Assembly (NCBI GenBank): GCA_950097015.1
Contig: CATNEN010000028.1
Coordinates: 434,001 to 498,000, forward strand
DNA length: 64,000 nt
DNA from: Macrostomum hystrix
Lineage: Eukaryota > Platyhelminthes > Macrostomidae
Direction: 5' to 3'
A program made the position numbers and the translations under genes. Every line of letters begins with the position of its first letter. Within the stretch, counting starts at the first letter, position 1. The notes under the pieces are model-generated. The model had not been told where the DNA came from. It did no database searches and saw nothing but the letters and a program-made list of their open reading frames with translations. Shown one piece after another: positions 11,828 through 22,429 of the stretch.

Positions 11828-12277
11828 ATGTCATACCTGAGCCTGGTAACTTGCCTGGCAGTGCTGGCCGCGGGACTAATCCACGGTTATTCAGCCGCCT
11901 CCCTGCCCTCCCTCATGTCCGGCAGGGGCGCCAATTTTGGCGACATGACGCCAGACTTCGGGCCCGCTTCGCCGACGCCCAAGCCGGGCGTGCCGGTTGA
12001 TCGGCTTCGACCGACCGGGGCCTGCTCTGGCAGCCACAGGTACGGCCCGGATACGTACAACAGCTGCCTGATGTGCGCCTGGTACGAGTACATGTCGCAC
12101 AGCCAGACCGCCGAGGCGCTATTCGACCAGGACAAATTCGACGAGTGCTGCCAGCAGTCGTCTCGCAGCGGCTATTGGTGCTTCGAGTGGCCGAGCCATC
12201 TGGAGCTGCAAATGCGGCCGGAGGAGCCACGCGACTTTCAAATGCGACCGCCCCTGTCATCCATGGCCGATTCTTAA
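11828..12277 (+). CDS. small secreted cysteine-rich protein (149 aa)
   Basis: Starts MSYLSLVTCLAVLAAGLIHG, a clear signal peptide with cleavage likely near residues 20-24. The mature chain has a Pro/Gly-rich spacer, then a compact Cys domain in the second half: GACSGSHRYGP, NSCLMCAWYEY, DECCQQ and GYWCFEW give six cysteines arranged C-x(14)-C-x(2)-C-x(22)-CC-x(8)-C. The domain is rich in aromatic residues. The start was chosen because an in-frame upstream Met would fall before the TATA box. The gene is intronless, with a TATA box at 11741 and AATAAA at 12540. I do not recognise the family; a role as secreted peptide, adhesive or cuticle component is speculation. Confidence 0.75.
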   Translation: MSYLSLVTCLAVLAAGLIHGYSAASLPSLMSGRGANFGDMTPDFGPASPTPKPGVPVDRLRPTGACSGSHRYGPDTYNSCLMCAWYEYMSHSQTAEALFDQDKFDECCQQSSRSGYWCFEWPSHLELQMRPEEPRDFQMRPPLSSMADS

Positions 12278-12539
12278 ATCAGCCCCGAAGACAGACTGAC
12301 GAGCGAAGTTGCACCAACAGAAATCAATCTGATCGACTAAATCTGAACTATTTTCTTCCCCAAATATCCCACCCGTGTTAATTAATTGTAACTTGGCGCT
12401 TTGCTAAAACTCTATTGGTGTTATTTTTGCAGACAATTTTCAATGACAGCACAATACGAGTATAGCAGCAAGAAGCGCGGAAAACGTAAAGCGTTATAGA
12501 CTTTACTGACCGAGAACTCTTGAATGGATTCGGTACGGC

Positions 12540-12545
12540 AATAAA
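12540..12545 (+). terminator. poly(A) signal AATAAA
   Basis: Canonical AATAAA 263 bp downstream of the stop codon of the secreted protein gene; it probably defines its 3' end. Confidence 0.5.
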
Positions 12546-12782
12546 ATGCGCATCATTATTAAAACTCTGCTTGCCTAGAGTGCAAATCTTTTTCGAGTTT
12601 TTTCGTTGCAAAATTTTCATTTAGCTCGTACATGTCTTTAGTAAAATCACACATACATGAAGTTACATAAACTAACTACCAGACTAACTACTAGCGAAAT
12701 GACAATTGATTGACTCAACCGGGTCTAAATTGGGTCTTTGAGTGCAGGAGCAGGACCAACCTTGACACGTCGGAAAGCAAAG

Positions 12783-13585
12783 CAATGATATAGTAATAAA
12801 CGGCTATGAGTGCTGCAATGTTTTTAACCGAGGGCGCGTAGCGCCCGAGTTTTAAAACTTTGCAGTACGAATAGCCGTTTATCACTGGCATTGTATACTT
12901 TTGGACCACAGACAGTTGGGGCGTGCAACAATCAGTCTCACGGAGCGGATATAGCCAGCGGTCTCGCGGGGCGTGCAGCAATCGATTATTTTGTCGATTG
13001 GTGCACGCCCGAAATGTCTATGGTCCAAAAGTATACAAAGTGGTGAAATATAACTGTGGCTTCAGACCCCGCATAGTGTGGGCGAAATGATCCGAGCTGG
13101 CGGGGTTCGGGACATAGACAGTAAAGGCGTGCAACAATCAGGCTTCATTGTACACTTTTGGAGGGGTTTTTTCCCAGCCACCAATGAAGCCTGATTGTTG
13201 CACGCCTTTACTGTCTATGTCCCGAACCCCGCCAGCTCGGATCATTTCGCCCACACTATGCGGGGTCTGAAGCCACAGTTATCTAAGTCAGGCGGTCTAC
13301 TTTTGGACCATAGACATTTCGGGCGTGCACCAATCGACAAAATAATCGATTGCTGCACGCCCCGCGAGACCGCTGGCTATATCCGCTCCGTGAGACTGAT
13401 TGTTGCACGCCCCAACTGTCTGTGGTCCAAAAGTATACAATGCCAGTGATAAACGGCTATTCGTACTGCAATGTTTTTAACCGAGGGAGCTACGCGCCCT
13501 CGGTTAAAAACATTGCAGCACTCATAGCCGTTTATTACTATATCATTGGTGGCTGGGAAAAAAACCCCTCCAAAAGTGTACAATG
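12783..13585. mobile_element. nested palindromic foldback/MITE-like element
   Basis: Arms 12783-13150 and 13182-13548 are inverted copies (caatgatatagtaat... and ...attactatatcattg) around a 31-bp centre. The segment 13146-13187 recurs inverted at 13544-13585, so TIRs reading TA-cacttttggagggg bound an inner unit at 13146-13585. Each arm contains its own hairpins: one bounded by aaacggctat and atagccgttt (12799-12885), another by tatacttttggacca and tggtccaaaagtata (about 12891-13038), and inside that ggcgtgca(a/g)caatc...tgcacgcc. There is no transposase frame; the open frames seen in both arms are mirror copies. It is interpreted as successive insertions of short elements with (C/T)ACTTTTGGA ends at TA sites, or a foldback transposon. 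Confidence 0.85.
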
Positions 13586-14210
13586 CTTGAACCAAACCAA
13601 ATCTTAGCAATGAGTATGAGCTTCTACAAGAAGCTTGTATTCCATAGTTTTAGTTACCCGTTAGGCTACACGTTTAGAACACACAAGCACAATTATGTAT
13701 TATAGCTACCATTATTGTGTGACGATGTCAGCAATTATGTAATCGTCAGTACATCAATTTTTTTCAGTTTTATGCAACTTTGTTAAAGTGTATTCTTTAG
13801 GCATGGTTTAGATTTATATTTGTTTATATTAACGTATTTTTGCCCGCTCTCTATATGTCTAGTGATAACGTACATTTGTTGATTCCTTAGCGTCTCTTAG
13901 GCCTAATTGTCACACTGTAGCCACCTTCAGTATAATAACTACCGCTACTCAATATATTCACTATCTTTATTGTCACAATAGCTGTGGGCGGATGTACGCT
14001 GTCGTTCTCTTACGTGGAAGCAGATTCTGTTTTGTTGTCAAGGGACCTTTTGAAACAGTATTAATCATTAAATTAGCAATTTACATCCTTCAATACATTT
14101 AAAAAACTAACAGCATGGTTTTAAGGAATAAAAATCAATATTTGCTTATCCATTTATGAGTCTACTCTAAGTTGCTGAAATTCTCGCTACTTTAAGTAGT
14201 GCCCCAGTGG
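13586..14210. other. AT-rich spacer
   Basis: No gene, RNA or repeat recognised. Confidence 0.5.
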
Positions 14211-14239
14211 ACCTTGCCGCGGAATCGAGCTCAGGGACC

Positions 14240-14284
<45 letters not shown>

Positions 14285-14615
14285 GTAATTCAGGAGGGCT
14301 GCAGGCAATGGCACATCATTTGATGACACTAGACCCGCAGCCAGCGAGGATGCAATTCTGCCCATTTCGCTGACTCCTGAGCACACACGCACACAGATAC
14401 TGTACGCAGGCACACGCTCACACAGGTGTGACATCTGCCCTGACTTTCTCATCGTCAGGCAGTGTACATTTCACTGTGCCTTGTAGGTTGGCCCTCAAGG
14501 GCGTAAATTGCACGACAAGCCCCCAAGCCTTCTCTCCGCGGCTGCGACCCAAATAAATGTGACCTCGCCGTGGAATCGAACTTAGGGACCTTGGTGCGAG
14601 AGGCATTGTTCAGTC
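14211..14615 (-). mobile_element. tRNA-derived SINE, family B, with (ATT)n tail and second head fragment
   Basis: Read on the minus strand, the body matches the copy at 49575-49935 closely from the B-box region (agttcgattcc) through the cgcagccgcggagagaaggc block, a CA/GT-rich stretch and the end ctgcagccct. The tail is about 15 ATT units (14238-14284). Immediately after the tail a second, truncated family-B head (ctgagctcgattccgcgg, 14211-14237) begins, so two elements lie head to tail. A Pro-rich frame across it is spurious. Confidence 0.85.
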
Positions 14616-14899
14616 TCACGTCTAATCAATATTCTCTTACTATTTTTAACCTTTTGTGACAAAAAAGAGAACAGTTAAAAATTGCTTAGCTTTTCAATTC
14701 TCGAGCAATGCCAATAGCTTGCTTCCGATCGCTACTGAATGGCAAAAGCTTAAATAGCATTGCATAGTTTATATACACACATATTGCTTAAAACAATAGC
14801 GCCCTCTTCAGTACTGCTTTTAGTCGCACAAAAACGTAAAACAAGTTAAAAAAGGCTTTTTATTGAAAAAAAACATAAGGTCTAACAAATGTTACACAA

Positions 14900-15856
14900 T
14901 TGGAGATGTGTAGGTAAACAATATTGGAGGTGTGGGTAAAAAAATATTGAGGATGTGTGGGTAAACAATATTGGAGATGTGTAGGTAAACAATATTGGAG
15001 ATGTGTGGGTAAACAATATTGGAGATGTGTGGGTAAACAATATTTGGGGATGTGTGGGTAAACAATATTGGAGATGTGTGGGTAAACAATATTGGGGATG
15101 TGTGGGTAAAGAATATTGGATATGTGTGGGTAAACAAGATTGGATATGTGTGGGTAAACAATATTGGATATGTGTGGGTAAACAATATTGGATATGTGTG
15201 GGTAAACAATATTGGATATGTGTGGGTAAACAATATTGAGGATGTGTGGGTAAACAAGATTAGAGATGTGTGGGTAAACAAGATTAGAGGTGTGTGGGTA
15301 AACAATATTGGAGACGTGTGGGTAAACAATATTGAGGATGTGTGGGTAAACAAGAATAGAGATGTGTGGGTAAACAATATTGAGGATATGTGGGTAAACA
15401 AGATTAGTGGTGTGTGGGTAAACAATATTGGAGATGTGTGGGTAAACAATATTGGAGATGTGTGGGTAAACTATATTGAGGATGTGTGGGTAAACAAGAT
15501 TAGTGGTGTGTGGGTAAACAATATTGGAGATGTGTGGGTAAACAATATTGAGGATGTGTGGGTAAACAAGATTAGAGATGTGTGGGTAAACAAGATTAGA
15601 GGTGTGTGGGTAAACAATATTGGAGATGTGTGGGTAAACAATATTGAGGATGTGTGGGTAAACAAGATTAGAGGTGTGTGGGTAAACAACATTAGAGGTT
15701 TGTGGGTAAACAACATTAGAGGTTTGTGGGTAAACAATATTGGAGATGTGTGGGTAAACAATATTGGAGATGTGTGGGTAAACAATATTGGATATGTGTG
15801 GGTAAACAATATTGAGGATGTGTGGGTAAACAAGATTAGTGGTGTGTGGGTAAACA
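14900..15856. repeat. 24-bp minisatellite, about 40 units
   Basis: Units ggagatgtgtgggtaaacaatatt and variants. The 24-bp period leaves frames open on both strands (VWVNNIGD repeats on plus, FTHTSPIL repeats on minus). Nothing suggests translation. The flank 14616-14899 shows no gene. Confidence 0.96.
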
Positions 15857-16028
15857 TGGATAGATTATTGAGACAGGGCCTAGTCGCTCACGATAATAGA
15901 CAAGCCGAATTCAAAACTTGTCACTTGTCAATAAAATCAGACTACTAAGGACCGGTAATTTAGACGAACAAGTAAAAATGCACAAACAGTAAGAATGCAG
16001 AAACTACGCTGAAACTAGCACTCGCAAT

Positions 16029-18095
16029 TCAGCCCCACATTCCGCGACCAACACGTTTATCATAGGGGTGACTGCGCTGCACATAGTATTCGGGAGGTGG
16101 CCGCGCGGTGGGGTCCCGACAATAGCCCCGGTGGTCCACAATGTAGTAATCGGACTCCGCCTGCTGCTGCTGCATTGATGACATCTGCATTTCAGCAGAT
16201 GATTCGGCGGAACCAAAGCCAGGCGGCGGAACAGTCGGACTTGAAAATGGCTGTCGAGTGAGTCGATAGTCTTGATCGGTGGAGGGTGGTACAAACGGCG
16301 GCTGCTGCTGCTGTTGCGGCGGTCCCGACTGTCCATACGATTCTTGGTAGGAGCCTTCGAACCGCTCGAGATCTTCGCCGTACTCACCGCCGAAGCCAAC
16401 GTCGCCGCTCTGACCGCGGAACTCGTTAAATCTGTTGTCAGAGCTGCCGCCATCACCACCGCGTCCCCGCCCACCGGGAAATTCGCCAAATCCACCGCGT
16501 CCTCCGCGATCACCGCCGCTCGGGAACTCACGATAGTCGCCAAAGCCGCTCGCGTGGAGGTCCTCGAAGCCGCCGCGACCCTGGCCTCTGCTGCCAAAAC
16601 CGCCGCGGCCTCCAGTGTCTTCGCCTTCCCAATAATCACGCTGGTAGCCCCCTTCGCCACTTCCGCCTCGACCGCGGCCCCTGCCGCCGCTGTAACCTCC
16701 GCGGCCTCCATCGCCGTCGCCTTCCCTGTAAAATTCGTCGAAGCCGCCGTCTCGCCCGCGGCCACCACGACCTCGACCTCTGCCGCCGCGGAATTCTCTG
16801 CCAAATCCGCCTCCATCGCCCTCATTGAAGTCCTGGAAGCCGCGACCTCGACCTCGGCCGCCATGGTATTCTCCACCGAAGCTGCTGCCACCATCGTCAT
16901 CGTTGTAGCCTCCGTCGCCACCACCGGCGCGACCACGACCACGCCCACGAAACTCGCCTCCGAAGTCTCTGCGACCTTCACCTTCTGAATATCCTTCAAA
17001 GCTTGCATCTCTGCTTCCTCCGCGGCCACGCCCTCTGTAGCCAGTGAAGCGGCCGCCACGACCTTCATTATCTTGATTCCATTCGAAGCTTCCGTCAACT
17101 CCTTCACCACGTCCTCGACCCCGACCTCTTCCTCGAAATTCACCTACAAAGCCACCGCGAACTTCACCTTCTTCCGAATGACCTTCAAAGCTTCCGCCAC
17201 GTCCTCGACCTCGCCCTCCAAAGCCACCGCGACCTTCGGCTTGGAGTGGATAATCTTCAAAGCTTCCGTCAACGCCTCCACCGCGACCGCGACCTCTTCC
17301 ACGAAACTCACCTCCGAAGCCACCGCGACCTTCGCTTTCAGGATGACCTTCAAAGCTTCCGTCGCCACCTCCGCCGCGACCGCGACCTCTTCCACGAAAC
17401 TCGCCACCGAAGCCGCTGTGAGCTTCGCCTTCGTCCGAATGACCTTCAAAGCTTCCATCGCCTCCTCCGCCACGTCCACGACCTCTTCCACGAAATTCGA
17501 TTCCGCCACGACCGCGACCTTGACCTTCTGCTTGACTTTCAAAGCTTCCATCACCACCTCCACCGCGTCCTCTTCCACGAAACTCGCCTCCGAAGCCACC
17601 GCGAGCTTCGCTTTCGTCCAAATACCCTTCAAAGCTTCCATCGCCTCCTCCGCCACGTCCTCGACCTCTTCCACGAAACTCGCCTCCGAAGCCACCGCGA
17701 CCTTCACTTTCCGGATGACCTTCAAAGATTCCGTCCCGACCTCGTCCCATGCCGCCTCCGCCGCCCCTTCCGCGGCCTCTACCGCCTCGCATTCCGTAGC
17801 CGTCGCCGTCAAACGCCCCGGGACCGCCTCTGCCTCTGCCGCCACCTCGACTGTCGTCAAAGCCGCCGCGCTCTTTATTATCCTTAGCCAGCGCAACGTA
17901 AATTCTTTTGCCGTTAAACTGCTGGTCCGTAAGGCCCTGAATCGCGGCCTGCGCAGCCATTTCGTCCTCCATACAGACGAAGGCGAATTCTTTCACCAGA
18001 TTGCACGACGTGACCCGACCGAAGCTGGCGAAGGCGGCCTCTAATTCAGCAGCGTTGGCGCCGGGTAGCAGGCCGCCAACGAATAGCTTGACCAT
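16029..18095 (-). CDS. RRM protein with long RGG/GRGRG repeat domain (688 aa)
   Basis: Single-exon RNA-binding protein. An N-terminal RRM spans about residues 2-73, with RNP2 KLFVGGLLPG and an RNP1 strand around EFAFVCMEDE. Residues 80-560 are imperfect repeats of roughly 25-32 residues built from a GDGSFEGH-like motif, an acidic spacer and G-x-EFRGRGRGRGG. This is a long RGG-rich disordered region of the kind that binds RNA, is arginine-methylated and phase-separates. The C-terminus has a poly-Q stretch, FVPPSTDQDYRL and a conserved-looking end around YYIVDHRGYCRDP. The ATG at 18093-18095 (ATC ATG G) is preferred; upstream in-frame codons contain no ATG. The RRM resembles the RBM4/RBM14-type group, but the orthologue is uncertain. 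Antisense open frames of 200-300 codons are by-products of GC-rich repeats. Confidence 0.88.
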   Translation of the reverse strand: MVKLFVGGLLPGANAAELEAAFASFGRVTSCNLVKEFAFVCMEDEMAAQAAIQGLTDQQFNGKRIYVALAKDNKERGGFDDSRGGGRGRGGPGAFDGDGYGMRGGRGRGRGGGGGMGRGRDGIFEGHPESEGRGGFGGEFRGRGRGRGGGGDGSFEGYLDESEARGGFGGEFRGRGRGGGGDGSFESQAEGQGRGRGGIEFRGRGRGRGGGGDGSFEGHSDEGEAHSGFGGEFRGRGRGRGGGGDGSFEGHPESEGRGGFGGEFRGRGRGRGGGVDGSFEDYPLQAEGRGGFGGRGRGRGGSFEGHSEEGEVRGGFVGEFRGRGRGRGRGEGVDGSFEWNQDNEGRGGRFTGYRGRGRGGSRDASFEGYSEGEGRRDFGGEFRGRGRGRAGGGDGGYNDDDGGSSFGGEYHGGRGRGRGFQDFNEGDGGGFGREFRGGRGRGRGGRGRDGGFDEFYREGDGDGGRGGYSGGRGRGRGGSGEGGYQRDYWEGEDTGGRGGFGSRGQGRGGFEDLHASGFGDYREFPSGGDRGGRGGFGEFPGGRGRGGDGGSSDNRFNEFRGQSGDVGFGGEYGEDLERFEGSYQESYGQSGPPQQQQQPPFVPPSTDQDYRLTRQPFSSPTVPPPGFGSAESSAEMQMSSMQQQQAESDYYIVDHRGYCRDPTARPPPEYYVQRSHPYDKRVGRGMWG

Positions 18096-18344
18096 GATAA
18101 ATCTCTGCTTTAACAACCGCGCCCGCTATTCTATGTGCGGTTTTGAGGGCTATATTTGATATGCTCAATACGATTGTATGGCTGACTAGATAATGTTCTG
18201 CGTCTACTGGCTGTGGGAACAATGCGGTAGCTAGTCAGTTATAATAGAATCATTTAATTGATGGCAAAAGCAAACTATGGTTAAAAAATTCCTGCAATAC
18301 ACAATTCTAGACACACGACACCTTGATTACAAACTGCTCTTCTG

Positions 18345-18915
18345 ACACATTCCTACAGACATGATTCTACAGACAAATCTCTACAGACAAATCTCTACAG
18401 ACATGATTCTACAGACAAATCTCTACAGACATGATTCTACAGTCAAATCTCTACAGACATGATTCTACAGACAAATCTCTACAGACATGATTCTACAGAC
18501 ATGATTCTACAGACAAATCTCTACAGACATGTTTCTACAGACATGATTCTACAGTCAAATCTCTACTGACATGATTCTACAGACAAATCTCTACAGACAT
18601 GATTCTACAGACAAATCTCTACAGACATGATTCTACAGACAAATCTCTACAGACATGATTCTACAGACAAATCTCTACAGACATGATTCTACAGACAAAT
18701 CTCTACAGACATGATTCTACAGACAAATCTCTACAGACATGATTCTACAGACAAATCTCTACAGACATGATTCTACAGACAAATCTCTACAGTCAAATCT
18801 CTACAGACATGATTCTGCAGACAAATCTCTACAGACATGATTCTACAGACACATCCCTACCGACCTGATTCTACTGGCACATCCCTACCGACCTGATTCT
18901 ACTGGCACATCTCCC
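18345..18915. repeat. 28-bp minisatellite upstream of the RGG gene
   Basis: Units cagacatgattctacagacaaatctcta, about 20 copies with diverged ends. It lies 250 bp beyond the start codon of the minus-strand RGG protein, so within its probable promoter region. Confidence 0.95.
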
Positions 18916-19244
18916 AAAAGAATATAAATGTCAAACACAATTCTCGTAGCTGATAGTGATAATATAATTAGACTGAAAAATTTTTTTAAATGTGTTAAAA
19001 ATTCACACACAGATTGACGATGAATAATGGATTAAAAAACATGAGAGACGTTCGCAATACACTGTTAATGATAGGCAGCACGCGGAAATCGTGACTTCTT
19101 TTTGCTTAATTCACACTTGTTTTGACTTGTATGCACATGCTGAGGTACATGAGGTTTCCAAATTCACAGGTCCGGTAATAAATAAACTAGGCTAAGAATA
19201 TCTACTAACACATGCGAAGAACTTATATAACCTAATAAAGGTTT

Positions 19245-19446
19245 CGCACAGCTGTTCAGTCCATGGACTGGAAAGGCCGCAAAACCTACCCAAATTTCTA
19301 CACCAGCTAATACATTTTACAGCAGGGTGAACTGAAGGCACAAGGGAATTTTGTGCCTTGCTTAAAAGCACAAATAGTTTCACCTGAGATTTGAACTCCC
19401 GACCGCTAGGTCAGAATTCCTTGGCCTTAATCACTGGACTGAGAGT
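19245..19446 (-). mobile_element. SINE family A copy (degraded)
   Basis: On the minus strand: agtccagtgattaaggcc (A-box remnant), cggtcgggagttcaaatctc (B-box remnant), ttttaagcaaggcaca, the aaatgtattagctg block and the 3' part cagtccatggactgaacagctg. Same order as the copy at 2909-3235. Confidence 0.7.
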
Positions 19447-19549
19447 TTATTTCAACAGTAGAGAGACCAGTAGTGGTCTGTATTCTTTTAATGCTATAAT
19501 CAGCCACAATAGCCAGCTACACCAGTGCTATCAAATAGCAGCTTAGAAA

Positions 19550-22428
19550 TCAGATAAGTCTGGTGTCCTCCAGTGACTCAATCACAGCGTCGTACACAAA
19601 GCGATACTGCCTAGGACAGGCGACCAGGCGCATTCTTTGACCCCGCAGGGCGCACAGCACAGTCGGCAAGCTCAATGGCAGATTGTACTGCAGACAGGCC
19701 CGGTACACCAGTGCAGTCAGGGTCAGGCCGCAGTGACTGGCGCCATCGGAGCAGTGCAGCAGCAGGCGAACCGTCTGCCTAACTGAAGAATCTTCGTCGG
19801 CGAGACTTTCTTCAACTTTGCCGGCACTGTCATCGTTTTCCGCAAAGGAGTCGCGCTGGAGTTGAAGAGCTCGACGAAGAGCGTCCAGTTCGTCTAGGAA
19901 AGCTGCGATTGGCGTTAGAAAATCAGCAACTGTTACAACAAACTCAAGTCTTTGTTATGGGGCCCAATGACCCCCCGAGAGGGTCAACTGACCTACCATT
20001 AAAGTCACCGATGACTAGACCCAGCTGAAGAGTGTCAACTGACCCCCATCGAAATCCCTGACAACGAGACCTAGCTGAAGTGGGTCAACTGACCCCATCG
20101 AAGTCACTGATGACTAGACCTAGCTGAAGTGGGTCAACTGACCCCATCGAAGTCACTGATGACTAGACCCAGCTGAAGAGTGTCAACTGACCCCCATCGA
20201 AATCCCTGACAACGAGACCTAGCTGAAGTGGGTCAACTGACCCCATCGAAGTCACTGATGACTAGACCTAGCTGAAGTGGGTCAACTGACCCCATCGAAG
20301 TCACTGATGACTAGACCTAGCTGAAGTGGGTCAACTGACCCCATCGAAGTCACTGATGACTAGACCTAGCTGAAGTGGGTCAACTGACCCCATCGAAGTC
20401 ACTGATGACTAGACCTAGCTGAAGTGGGTCAACTGACCCCATCGAAGTCACTGATGACTAGACCTAGCTGAAGTGGGTCAACTGACCCCATCGAAGTCAC
20501 TGATGACTAGACCTAGCTGAAGTGGGTCAACTGACCCCCATCAAAGTCCCTGATAACGAGACCTAGCTGAAGAGGGTCAACTTACCTACCATCATGCTCA
20601 GTGATAAAGAGACCTAGCTCAAGTGGTTTAACTGACCCCTGAACTTACAGATAGCGTGATAGAAAGTCTCAATTGAATTGGCCAAAATAAAACGAGGCCC
20701 TATAAATTGGGTCAGTCAACTGACCTGCCTTTTAGGGAGGGGAGATGCAGCTGAATGTATCAGAGCAGGACTCACAATTATTTAGGTTTAATAGGCTACT
20801 AATTAAAATTATTCGCAAGAAATCGTATTTTAGTGCCCCGCAACCACATTTAGCTACATTTTGTTGCAAAGAACAAAATTCAACGACGAAAAAACGTTAC
20901 AACAAGCATGTAGAATTTCAAATTGCGCGCAGTGCAAAAATAATTAATTACGCACTTCTCCGCACTCACTGAGAAACTCCCTCAGGCTGGCTGGCACGCG
21001 GCCGTCCCTACTCCAGCCGCCAGTGTAGTCCAGCAGCCAAATGTCCCTACTAAGCCTGCCAGACGTCAAACGGACCAGCTTGGCAGACGAAGCGCCGCCG
21101 GTGCAACTGTCCGCACTGCCCATAGCAACTAGGCCAACATGCAGACCGCCGTCGCACACGAAGCGTTCCTCGTTGCCTAGGCAACAAGTATTAGTGAGCG
21201 CCGGTCCAACCCTAGCAACCACCCGAGCTGCGCTGTGCCAGACAACTCGCCAAAACTCCGACCTCAAATTTGGTCCAATCGGGCTAGCAGCCGTCACGAA
21301 AGCGTCCGAGGCGTCCGTCACGGCATCTCTGGACGTCCACTCGCTGCTACCAACGCCGCCAGGTCGTTGTAGTTGTCGATGACGGAGACGACGATGTCTA
21401 AGACAAGCGACGTCAATCATTGAAGCATTATAATATCCAGTTGGATTAGCAAGAGTCGGCGGCAGGACAACACGATTTACATCGTATGGAATCACTTCCG
21501 AGCTGGAAGATTCCGGTACATTAGCAGTCCGGCTGGTGGAAGAAGCCAATGGAATAGACGAGTGCTCGGCATTGAGGTCGACATGAGATCGATGCAGCTC
21601 AAGCTGATGACGCTGCCAAGTTTTGAGAAATCCAGGGAGACAAGATGATTAAACATAGAATGATTGCACTGAACTTTTCACTCTTATATTTAAGTGATTC
21701 CATTAAATTTTTCACTCTTACATGGAGGTAGGCGATTGCACTGAACTTTTCACTCTTACATTGAGGTGACTGCTCTAGTCGTTTTACTCAAGTGTGAATA
21801 TACTGCCCTAGACTTTTCACTCTAGTGTGAATATACTGGCCTAGACTTTTCACTCTAGGGTGAATATACTGGCCTAGACTTTTCACTCTAGTGTGAATAT
21901 ACTGGCCTAGACTTTTCACTCTAGTGTGAATATACTGGCCTAGACTTTTCACGCTAGTGTGAATATACTGGCCTAGACTTTTCACGCTAGTGTGAATATA
22001 CTGCCCGACTTTTCAGGCTAGTGTGAATACATTGTCATAGACTTTTCACTCTAAATTCGAGTGATTGAACTGAACTTTTCACTCTAACGTGAATACAATG
22101 ACTTCGACTTTTTATTGAAGTGTCACAATGGCATGGACTTTTCACTCTACAAGTGAGGTTACTGCACTGGACTTTTTACCCTACAGGGGAGAGGCTTAAC
22201 TTAAATTTACTGTACAGAAAGTGAAAGTCAATAGATTCTATTATATAACAAATTGCTAGAAACATCTCGTTTAGTGCTATAAGTGTAACTCTTAATCCTA
22301 AATTTAGTTGCTAGCGAGTTAAACTACAAAGCTGAGCAATGATCTCACCAGTTCATCTCTAGGCAAAGTTGTTCGCACAGCGGCGGAGCAGTCAACAGTC
22401 TGCTCGAGCAACAAATTAGCTCTGCTGA
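19550..22428 (-). CDS. receptor-PTP-like pseudophosphatase domain, three exons
   Basis: Exons (minus): about 22349-22428 (start uncertain; ends CTG|GTGAGA, phase 0), 20970-21612 (acceptor TTGGCAG, ends CTCA|GTGAGT, phase 1) and 19550-19902 (acceptor ATCGCAG, stop TGA). Phases join cleanly. The product reads as a protein tyrosine phosphatase domain: YDVNRVVLPP and YYNASMIDV match the Y-x-x-NRV-L and YINASFID motifs, FVTAASPIGP matches YIATQGP, SEFWRVVWH matches DFWRMVWE, and the P-loop is HCSDGASHCG. The essential P-loop Arg is replaced (consensus HCxxGxxR), so it should be catalytically dead, like D2 domains of receptor PTPs. No active D1 is visible up to MEMO1 at 23838, so the gene is either a PTP fragment or has distant 5' exons. 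Introns carry 49-bp and 33-bp minisatellites. Confidence 0.72.
19985..20640. repeat. 49-bp minisatellite (PTP-like intron)
   Basis: Units gtgggtcaactgaccccatc plus gaagtcactgatgactagacctagctgaa. The central units are nearly identical and the edges diverged, as expected for unequal exchange. Each unit contains the near-palindrome gggtcaactgacccc. Confidence 0.96.
21655..22190. repeat. 33-bp minisatellite (PTP-like intron)
   Basis: Units gacttttcactctagtgtga followed by atatactggccta, most regular at 21785-22010 and diverged outside. Confidence 0.93.
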
Positions 22429-22429
22429 C

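Noticed and set aside
12715-13607. Two similar short proteins on opposite strands
   Set aside because: They are the same palindrome arm read from each side, inside a noncoding mobile element.
16272-17887. Plus-strand frames of 213-323 codons antisense to the RGG gene
   Set aside because: GC-rich codon bias of the repeats on the sense strand suppresses stops on the other strand; the RRM and RNP motifs are on the minus strand.
18345-18915. CRISPR-like array
   Set aside because: Head-to-tail minisatellite without unique spacers, in a eukaryotic genome. The same applies to the other arrays.
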